Below are positions 24,997 to 29,970 of a DNA stretch of 41,875 nucleotides, piece after piece (positions within the stretch are counted from its first letter, which is position 1; each line of letters opens with the position of its first letter). This stretch comes from Clostridia bacterium (GTDB lineage: Bacteria; Bacillota; Clostridia; Christensenellales; Borkfalkiaceae), in NCBI GenBank assembly GCA_017463105.1, contig JAFTPU010000006.1, positions 1-41,875 on the forward strand, given 5' to 3'. The notes below the pieces were generated by a model. That model was given only the letters and a program-made list of their open reading frames with translations. It was not told the DNA's origin and did not search any database. Position numbers and translations under genes: made by a program.

Positions 24997-25766
24997 CGTT
25001 GCGCCGAGAGGCGCAAGCAGATTTACATAATTCCATACGTCGGGCGTGCAGACGGTGAGGAATTATGACATAAACGAAAGCGGAGGCGGGAGAAGTCAAG
25101 CCGATTGCGTTTTATGGTTTTGCCTTGTCAAAGGCAGAACCACGCCCCAAAACAGAGAGCCTGAAAAAGTCAAGCAAGGAGCGCGGCGTAAGCCGTGCAG
25201 GTCGAAAAAAATCCCCCTCGCAAGGGCGAGGGGCAGAGACACCGCGCGGGAAGTTAGTTGCATGGCAACTCACTTGACGTGAAGTGTGCCGCCGTAGGCG
25301 TAAAAAAGCAGGGGGGACGGGTTAAGGCACGGTATGCACTCTTACCCCTTCCCCGTGGCGGGCGTTCCCGTGGGCGCACAGACGAACAGGAGGCGTGCGT
25401 GCGGCGCGTGTGCGTCTAATAGCTTTGCGTATTTACCCGACACAGTCGGGCATTTCGCGGAAAAACTTTTTTTCCTGTTGTTTGGCATACGATCAGGCAG
25501 GAGCGGTGCGGTAAATTCGGGGGCGGATTTGCAACGACGCGCAGTTGCGCGGACTGCAAGCCGCCCGAAAACCCGCTTGCCCGTGTGCCCGACACAGGAA
25601 AAAACCCGCGAAATGCGGGGCGGGGTAAGCCGTATAAATAATGTCGCGGGAAGCGCGCGCCGTCTCCTTTTGCTAAAATTTTTGCTTGTCGAAAATTTTG
25701 GCACGCCGAATTTTTGCCCGAAAACCCCAAAAATTTTTTTGGAATTTGGGGGAAGCTCGCGCCGAT
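24997..25766 (+). ncRNA. Candidate large structured non-coding RNA of the island
   Basis: About 770 nt with no credible gene but many strong stems. Examples on the plus strand: TTGCGCC-GAGA-GGCGCAA (24999-25016, GNRA loop); CATAATTCC with GGAATTATG around CGTC/GACG (25026-25067); TGGTTTTGCCTT-GTCA-AAGGCAGAACCA in continuous pairing (25115-25142, one G-U); CCCCTCGC-AAGG-GCGAGGGG (25214-25233); AGTTGC-ATG-GCAACT (25256-25270); CCCGAC-ACA-GTCGGG (25436-25450); a three-tier stem GGGCGG/TTGCA/CGCGC at 25521-25566; CCCGC-GAAAT-GCGGG (25605-25619). Open frames here lack ribosome sites and show repetitive Arg/Ser/Pro composition. Size and setting recall large phage-associated RNAs such as GOLLD and ROOL, often near tRNA genes, but I cannot match a consensus by eye. 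Ends are approximate. A structured DNA origin is the main alternative. Confidence 0.45.
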
Positions 25767-25795
25767 CAGCGCGCACGGTACCGCAAAAGAGCGCA

Positions 25796-25826
25796 AAAAT
25801 GCCCCCGTTCATCTCCGAACGGGGGC
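25796..25826 (-). terminator. Terminator of the toxin-antitoxin operon
   Basis: Perfect 10-bp stem GCCCCCGTTC/GAACGGGGGC with loop GGAGAT on the minus strand, followed by ATTTTTGCGC. It lies 11 nt after the toxin stop. A weak T tract (GTAATTTGTTTT) also follows on the plus strand, so it may end the putative RNA too. Confidence 0.8.
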
Positions 25827-25836
25827 GTAATTTGTT

Positions 25837-26121
25837 TTAGCTGTCGTATACGTTTTTCCTGTGTCCTACTTCCAAGATAAAAATAGTAACGATCTTTTCC
25901 TCGATTTTGGCTATCAAGCGGTAATCTCCTATCCTATACCGCCACTGTCCCGAACGGTTGGCGACCAACGCCTTGCCGTGCTGGCGTGGATTTTCGCAAT
26001 TTTCAAGGTTTTTTGCAATCCAATTTGTAATGATAATAAAGCGTTGCTTATCCAATTTATGCATTTGCTTCATTGCGCGTTCGGTAAATCTTACCGTATA
26101 CCGTACCGTTTCATTCCCCAT
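25837..26121 (-). CDS. RelE/ParE-superfamily toxin
   Basis: A 94-aa protein with the RelE layout: VRYTVRFTERAMKQMHKLDK, then a helix with IITNWIAKNL, the middle loop NPRQHGKALVANRSGQWRYR, IGDYRLIAKIEEKIVTIFIL, and the ending EVGHRKNVYDS. Family members are ribosome-dependent mRNA endonucleases or gyrase poisons; the basic residues in HGKALV...WRYRIGDYR and GHRKNVY are the usual active-site region. Its start overlaps the antitoxin stop by 11 nt, giving tight coupling. It probably stabilises the island. RelE versus ParE activity is undecided. Confidence 0.92.
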   Translation of the reverse strand: MGNETVRYTVRFTERAMKQMHKLDKQRFIIITNWIAKNLENCENPRQHGKALVANRSGQWRYRIGDYRLIAKIEEKIVTIFILEVGHRKNVYDS

Positions 26122-26329
26122 AACGCGCTATGACCTCTTGCAAGCTGTAAGTTTTAGGGTTTTGGGCAAATTCTGCCGTTGCTTCCTCGTAGGCTCTCAA
26201 ATCGAATTCGTCCTCGATACGCTCCATAACGATTTTACGGATATATTCCGAAACGTTTAAACCGTACAGCCCCGCAAACTCTTTGATCAATTCTTGCTCT
26301 TTTTCGTTTACTCGCATTGTAATAGACAT
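26111..26329 (-). CDS. Ribbon-helix-helix antitoxin (RelB/DUF6290-like)
   Basis: A 72-aa protein beginning MSITMRVNEKEQELIKEFAG, a ribbon-helix-helix DNA-binding unit, then YGLNVSEYIRKIVMERIEDE and a C-terminal toxin-neutralising region ending LQEVIARYGE. The frame is open ten codons further upstream, but the start at 26329 has AGGAGGGG at ideal spacing and the conserved N-terminus. It should bind its own promoter together with the toxin: two ATTGTAA half-sites flank the -10 box just upstream. It is the first gene of the two-gene operon. Confidence 0.9.
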   Translation of the reverse strand: MSITMRVNEKEQELIKEFAGLYGLNVSEYIRKIVMERIEDEFDLRAYEEATAEFAQNPKTYSLQEVIARYGE

Positions 26330-26358
26330 AATAACCCCTCCTTTCTTATTGTAAGACA

Positions 26359-26387
26359 ATTGTAATACATAATATGCAATTTGTCAA
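26359..26387 (-). promoter_or_regulatory. Promoter/operator of the toxin-antitoxin operon
   Basis: Minus strand TTGACA (26387-26382), 17-nt spacer, TACAAT (26364-26359). On the plus strand ATTGTAA occurs at 26348-26354 and 26359-26365, the likely antitoxin sites overlapping the -10 and start region. Confidence 0.8.
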
Positions 26388-26414
26388 GGGGTTTTTGCAA
26401 AATTTTTTAAAATT

Positions 26415-26783
26415 TCACATTATTCGTCCTTTTCTATCGCCTTGCTCTTCAAGCCGTATTTCTGCGTATGTCGATACGTGCAAGCGGTTTTTTATATCCA
26501 ATTTTCTATACACTTCGACAAGCCGCCGCTCATCTTCGGTTATGGCAAAGCCTTCTTTTTGTAGCGTTATCACGCCGAAATCGTCTTCACGCCCCACTAA
26601 ATAATCTATGGAACATTCGAAAAAGTCCGCCATCAGGGCAACGGTCTCGATATTTGGTTCAGTTCTTCCGCATTCCCAATCACATATACTGCTATTATTA
26701 GTTTTGAGAATATCAGCAAGCTGTTTTTGACTTAAATTGTTATTTTTGCGGAGTTCTTTTAACCGCTCTCTAAATATCTTCAT
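26415..26783 (-). CDS. XRE-family repressor of the island
   Basis: A 122-aa protein. The N-terminal helix-turn-helix is clear: FRERLKELRKNNNLSQKQLA, then DILKTNNSSICDWECGRTEP, then NIETVALMADFFECSIDYLV. The C-terminal 55 residues (TEDERRLVEVYRKLDIKNRL) form the short helical dimerisation region seen in many phage and ICE repressors; there is no LexA-type protease or ImmA-type partner. It reads away from the integrase operon, and three similar operators lie in the gap of about 220 bp between them, so it likely represses the rightward promoter and its own. Start is taken at 26783 (KIFRERLKEL), three codons inside the open frame. Confidence 0.92.
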   Translation of the reverse strand: MKIFRERLKELRKNNNLSQKQLADILKTNNSSICDWECGRTEPNIETVALMADFFECSIDYLVGREDDFGVITLQKEGFAITEDERRLVEVYRKLDIKNRLHVSTYAEIRLEEQGDRKGRIM

Positions 26784-26793
26784 ATAAATCATT

Positions 26794-26871
26794 TTAGGGA
26801 TTTTACCTAAAAATAGTTGACATTAGGGAAAATACCGATTATAATATTTAATAATTAGGGATTATCCCTAT
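26794..26871. promoter_or_regulatory. Three XRE operators around the rightward promoter
   Basis: Three 17-bp sites: TTAGGGATTTTACCTAA (26794-26810), TTAGGGAAAATACCGAT (26823-26839) and TTAGGGATTATCCCTAT (26855-26871). The third contains a perfect 15-bp palindrome. Centres are 29 and 32 bp apart, about three helix turns. The middle site fills the promoter spacer exactly. Confidence 0.75.
26817..26845 (+). promoter_or_regulatory. Rightward promoter of the island operon
   Basis: Perfect consensus: TTGACA (26817-26822), 17-nt spacer, TATAAT (26840-26845). The -10 lies in ATTATAAT, which is nearly symmetrical, so a leftward promoter for the repressor may share it. Confidence 0.9.
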
Positions 26872-26949
26872 TTTCTCCCAAGTACAATTTAAGCGTATCA
26901 AAGCGGCGAGCGACCGAAAGCGCAGCCGAAGAGATAAAAAACAGAGAAA

Positions 26950-26993
26950 AACAGCTTTTAAGGTTTGGGAGAGCCTTTAAAGGCTGTTTTTTT
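26950..26993 (+). terminator. Leader terminator (attenuator) of the island operon
   Basis: AACAGCTTTTAA pairs with TTAAAGGCTGTT around a GC-containing loop, directly followed by TTTTTTT; GGAGGTG, the ribosome site of the first gene, begins 2 nt after the T tract. It lies about 100 nt after the promoter with no other promoter in between. Confidence 0.75.
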
Positions 26994-27006
26994 CGGAGGT
27001 GTAGAA

Positions 27007-27276
27007 ATGGAGCAAGAGAAGGAAAGGCGTTTACTTACGCGCGCGGACTGTTTGGAACGGTTGCGGGAGTGCTGGGAAGAAGCGGACTTGAAAAAGGGCG
27101 AATTAACGCAGGCGGGGAAGGAGTTGATAGAGCTTAATCTTTCCATTATCCAAACGTGGGAGCGCATCGAAGAGACCGACGAATGCAAGGATCACGTCGA
27201 CGTGATCGGCTTTCATTATGACGAAAGCGACGAGGAAGACGAGGACGAGGACAACGAAAGCGAGGAAGACGAGTGA
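27007..27276 (+). CDS. Small acidic protein, first gene of the island operon
   Basis: An 89-aa protein of unknown function. Residues 1-55 are helical and charged (RLLTRADCLERLRECWEEAD, KKGELTQAGKELIELNLSII), and the last 25 are almost only Asp, Glu, Ser and Asn. The start at 27007 is fixed by TTCGGAGGTGTAGAA; the longer open frame upstream runs through the terminator hairpin and is rejected. Its stop overlaps the next start by one base (TGATG). The acidic tail could mimic nucleic acid, as in phage-encoded inhibitors, but this is speculation. Confidence 0.7.
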   Translation: MEQEKERRLLTRADCLERLRECWEEADLKKGELTQAGKELIELNLSIIQTWERIEETDECKDHVDVIGFHYDESDEEDEDEDNESEEDE

Positions 27277-27746
27277 TGACGGACGGCGCAGCTGTAAAAG
27301 GATTTGAAGTTGATTTCGAGCAATTGGTTGAAGCGGCACGCCAAAGGAAGAGGGAAAAAGCGGCGAAAAACTTTTCGCTTGTCGAGGAGATCCCCGCGGG
27401 GGAGAGCCTCACGTGGGCGGTAACCCCCGAACAGGTGGCGAGAATTAACGCCAGAAATCGGGAAGCGTTGGACGGATTTTATTTTGCCAACCTGCGGCGG
27501 CTTACTTTTAGCGCGTACCGATTTATGAGAAATAACGCATACTTGCAGTCGGTTATATCATACGAGGATTTATTGCAGCAAGTGTATTTTGATTTACGGA
27601 CGGGTGTATTAAAGTTGCGCCCGTTTGATAGCGCGATATCGTCGGCGGTGTATCATAGTTTTCGATATGCAGCGGTAGGCGGAGACGACGAGGTATACAT
27701 ATATCAAGTAAAGGAGAAGCGGAAATGTCAAAAAGCGGAGAATTAA
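27276..27746 (+). CDS. Sigma-70-like region 2 protein (first half of a split sigma factor)
   Basis: A 156-aa protein. Residues about 70-140 read FYFANLRRLTFSAYRFMRNN, then ISYEDLLQQVYFDLRTGVLK, then a segment ending VYHSFRYAA. The YEDLLQQVYFDL stretch is close to the DLIQEG..GL helix of sigma region 2.2, and the neighbouring Arg/aromatic-rich helices fit regions 2.1-2.4. No region 4 helix-turn-helix is present; it is found in the next gene. The N-terminal 65 residues are unrecognised. The start ATG at 27276 overlaps the previous stop. The assignment is by eye and needs a profile search. Confidence 0.55.
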   Translation: MTDGAAVKGFEVDFEQLVEAARQRKREKAAKNFSLVEEIPAGESLTWAVTPEQVARINARNREALDGFYFANLRRLTFSAYRFMRNNAYLQSVISYEDLLQQVYFDLRTGVLKLRPFDSAISSAVYHSFRYAAVGGDDEVYIYQVKEKRKCQKAEN

Positions 27747-28753
27747 GAATACTTCGATACGGTTACAGTGTAGACGCGCCGATAAACTATCGCCACCGCA
27801 CGGGCGACAGTGAGGGCGACGGCGGGAGTATGTTAGATTTATACGTACAGGAAAAGGGCGTTGAGGAAGTCCTCTTCGAAGCGGACGACGAAACGGCGAA
27901 GGCGGTTTTCCTGAAAGGGTTTTCGGGGTATCTGCGCAAGGTATTTTCCAAAACGGAGCGAGAGTTTTTAAAGCGTTTGATGTCTGGTAACGAGAAATTG
28001 CAAGACGTCGGGCGCGCGATGGGCGTTGACTGGTTTAAATATATGCAGGCGATACAGCGGAAAGCGTACAAGAAGACCTTACCGCTTTTGAAGCTGTGCG
28101 AGCTGTCGGGGTGGTCGCGTGCGGAAGAGTTTACAACGCAAGTATTACGTCGTTTGTCTTTAATGGAAGACGGCGCGATGTTGGAAGATTTTTTACCGCA
28201 AAAAGCGCACCGTGCGCGCGTTCGGGAGGCGTTGAAGCAAGCGAAAGCCGACAACGCCGCCTTGACGGTAAGAGAAAAGAAAGCTTATAATGCTTTATGG
28301 CGTGAAAAGCACCGTGAGCAAGTAAAGGCATATAGTGAAAAGCACCGCGAAAAGAAAAAGTCTTACTACGAAGCGCACCGCGAAGAAATAAAAGCAACTC
28401 GACGAGCTTATCGAAAAGCAAACCGCGAAAAAATAAAAGCATATAACAAAGCGTATCGTGAAGCGCACCGCGAAGAAATAAAAGCAAATAAAAAAATATA
28501 TCGCGAGGTAAACCTTGAAGAGAGGAAAAAATATCATAGGGTATACAACGCAGCGCACCGTGAAGAAATAAACGCACAAAACAAAGTATACAGAGAGACC
28601 CACCGCGAAGAGCTGAGAGAATACCGCGAAGCCCGCCGCGAAGAGATGAAAGCATATCAAAAGGCATACCGTGCGCGCAAGAAGGCGGAGAAGCTTGCCG
28701 CCATTGAGGCGGCGCGCGCTGTTCAGGGCGCAAGCGCGGAGGGAAATGTATGA
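27725..28753 (+). CDS. Sigma-70-like region 3/4 protein with long basic repeat tail
   Basis: A 342-aa protein. RYGYSVDAPINYRHRTGD near the start resembles the region 3 entry (SLDAPI) of sigma factors, and LRKVFSKTEREFLKRLMSGN plus LQDVGRAMGVDWFKYMQAIQ forms a region 4-type helix-turn-helix (about residues 72-118). Residues about 190-330 are some ten degenerate 11-15-residue repeats, e.g. YREAHREEIKA, strongly basic and helical, of the kind seen in phage DNA-binding proteins. Overlaps the region 2 gene by 22 nt in the -1 frame, with its own AAGGAG site; overlaps the integrase start by 4 nt. With the preceding gene it could rebuild one sigma factor for island transcription. Confidence 0.6.
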   Translation: MSKSGELRILRYGYSVDAPINYRHRTGDSEGDGGSMLDLYVQEKGVEEVLFEADDETAKAVFLKGFSGYLRKVFSKTEREFLKRLMSGNEKLQDVGRAMGVDWFKYMQAIQRKAYKKTLPLLKLCELSGWSRAEEFTTQVLRRLSLMEDGAMLEDFLPQKAHRARVREALKQAKADNAALTVREKKAYNALWREKHREQVKAYSEKHREKKKSYYEAHREEIKATRRAYRKANREKIKAYNKAYREAHREEIKANKKIYREVNLEERKKYHRVYNAAHREEINAQNKVYRETHREELREYREARREEMKAYQKAYRARKKAEKLAAIEAARAVQGASAEGNV

Positions 28754-29622
28754 ACGGGAAACAATGGACACTCGGCGAGTGGCTATGGGAATGGTACGAA
28801 ATTTACAAACGCCCGAACCTTGCGCCCTATTCCCTGCGGAATATCGAGCAAATGATACGGTTGCATATATCCGAACCGCTGAAACGGTTGCAGCTTGCCG
28901 AGCTGGACGCGTACACAATCGAGCGCGAGCTTGTCAAGCTGGGTAGAACGCGGACGGCGGTTTATGCCCGTCAAGTCCTCTTTTCCGCTATTTCTAAGGC
29001 GGAAAAGTTGGGGTTTATCTCAAAAAACGTAATGGAAAGCGTAGATAAAATACGGTATAAAAAGCAACCGAGCAAGGCGTTGACGTTATCTGAACAGGCG
29101 GATTTTTTGCGCGCGCTGGAAAGCTCGCGCTATAAATGGCTTATGATGTTTTATATCCATACGGGGGTACGCAGGACGGAAGCCTTAACGATCGAATGGG
29201 CGGACGTAGACTATGACGGCAAAACGATTTTAATAAAAGGAACAAAAACCGAAGAAAGCTACCGTTATATACCGATGACGGAAGAAGTAGCGGCGATTTT
29301 GGAGGGACAGCGGCGACAAAACAAGCAGGAAAGGAAGATCCGAAAGAGCGGGCAATATCGAGGCGCGCCCTCTTCCGTGGTGTTTCCCTTTTCGAGCGAG
29401 CAGACAAGCCGAGCCTTTAAAGCTCTTTGTCCCGCCCATCACTTGCACGATCTGCGCCATACGTTTATAACGCGCTGCGCGGAAAGCGGTGTTAATATTT
29501 CCGTGTGTCAGCAGATAGTCGGGCACGCGACGGCAGATATGACGTTAAACGTGTATACGCACGTAATGGACGAATTCAAGAAAAAGGAGATGCAAAAATT
29601 TACAATAAACCCGAAAATTTGA
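28750..29622 (+). CDS. int: Tyrosine site-specific integrase
   Basis: A 290-aa recombinase of the lambda-integrase family that would insert and excise the island at tRNA-Ser. The N-terminal SAM-like core-binding domain spans about 1-95 (EWYEIYKRPNLAPYSLRNIE). Catalytic residues in order: Arg in HTGVRRTEAL (about 140), Lys in LIKGTKTEESYRYIP, His and Arg in HDLRHTFITR, His in IVGHATADMTL and the nucleophile Tyr in NVYTHVMDEF. It lacks an N-terminal arm-binding domain of the AP2 type, so it is a short form. It overlaps the preceding gene by 4 nt and ends 108 nt before the tRNA. No excisionase is recognisable. Confidence 0.95.
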   Translation: MNGKQWTLGEWLWEWYEIYKRPNLAPYSLRNIEQMIRLHISEPLKRLQLAELDAYTIERELVKLGRTRTAVYARQVLFSAISKAEKLGFISKNVMESVDKIRYKKQPSKALTLSEQADFLRALESSRYKWLMMFYIHTGVRRTEALTIEWADVDYDGKTILIKGTKTEESYRYIPMTEEVAAILEGQRRQNKQERKIRKSGQYRGAPSSVVFPFSSEQTSRAFKALCPAHHLHDLRHTFITRCAESGVNISVCQQIVGHATADMTLNVYTHVMDEFKKKEMQKFTINPKI

Positions 29623-29682
29623 CGGGTTTTATGATAATGACAATAAGCCGAAAAATCAAGTGATGGGGAAGCAATCCCCGCC

Positions 29683-29723
29683 AAAAAAGAAAAAGACCCC
29701 CGAAACAATTTCCGAAAGTCTTT
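29683..29723 (-). terminator. Terminator downstream of tRNA-Ser, supplied by the island
   Basis: Minus strand AAAGACTTTCG pairs with CGGGGGTCTTT using three U-G pairs that exist only on this strand, followed by TTCTTTTTT. It lies 7 nt past the tRNA 3' end. Confidence 0.65.
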
Positions 29724-29729
29724 CAATTT

Positions 29730-29819
29730 TGGCGCAGAGAAGAGGATTCGAACCTCCGGATACGTTCCCGCATCACACGATTTCCAATCGTGCTCCTTAA
29801 ACCGCTCAGACATCTCTGC
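29730..29819 (-). tRNA. tRNA-Ser(GGA), integration target
   Basis: Minus-strand 90-nt gene with encoded CCA. Acceptor GCAGAGA (29819-29813) pairs with TCTCTGC (29740-29734), discriminator G, CCA at 29732-29730. The anticodon loop GATTGGAAATC gives GGA, and the class II variable arm and T-loop GGTTCGAATCC are present. Its 3' half is the right attachment repeat; the final 8 bases lie outside the repeat and so come with the island side. Confidence 0.96.
29738..29787. repeat. Right attachment repeat inside tRNA-Ser
   Basis: Perfect 50-bp match to 24772-24821, offset 4966 bp. The repeat ends in the anticodon loop, a typical crossover zone for tyrosine integrases. Confidence 0.85.
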
Positions 29820-29863
29820 ATTTCTTTTATTCAACGCTTATCTATATTACTTTATTTTTAGAA

Positions 29864-29891
29864 AAAATGCAAGCGTTTTTGCTTGCATTTT
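29864..29891. terminator. Perfect hairpin upstream of tRNA-Ser
   Basis: AAAATGCAAGC-GTTTTT-GCTTGCATTTT, an 11-bp perfect stem flanked by A and T runs on both sides. It could end leftward transcripts from the lipoprotein region before the tRNA. Confidence 0.7.
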
Positions 29892-29933
29892 AAAAAAATC
29901 TCATAATTTATTTTATCGACCGTTTAATTTATA

Positions 29934-29960
29934 GGGGGCTTGAAAAAATTCCAAGCCCCC
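29934..29960 (-). terminator. Terminator of the PPC lipoprotein gene
   Basis: GGGGGCTTG on both sides as an inverted repeat (GGGGGCTTG/CAAGCCCCC) around a 9-nt A/T-rich loop, 10 nt after the stop codon. The following T tract is weak (TATAAATTAAA on the minus strand), and the hairpin at 29864 may back it up. Confidence 0.6.
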
Positions 29961-29970
29961 CTGTTGTTTG

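Larger units (their letters stand above)
24772..29787. mobile_element. tRNA-Ser genomic island of about 5 kb
   Basis: Bounded by the 50-bp direct repeats and carrying a tyrosine integrase whose gene ends 108 nt from the intact tRNA. The contents are a hairpin-rich stretch without a credible gene, a toxin-antitoxin pair, an XRE regulator with operators, a small acidic protein, a two-gene sigma-like factor and the integrase. There is no recognisable replication, packaging or conjugation gene, so it is either a satellite that depends on a helper or a reduced island. Confidence 0.85.

Noticed and set aside
24997-25766. Group II intron without an open frame, RNase P RNA or tmRNA
   Set aside because: I found no domain V-like hairpin with an AGC/GUU catalytic triad, no RNase P core sequence and no tRNA-like ends.
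25046-25840. Several open frames of 60-168 codons on both strands in the left part of the island
   Set aside because: No ribosome sites, Arg/Ser/Pro/Cys-rich composition, and they run through perfect stem-loops, including the toxin operon terminator; the stretch is better explained as structured RNA or DNA.
27725-27746. Programmed -1 frameshift fusing the two sigma-like genes
   Set aside because: The overlap has CAA AAA GCG in the zero frame, which is not a proper slippery heptamer, and the second gene has its own AAGGAG start site; separate translation is more likely.
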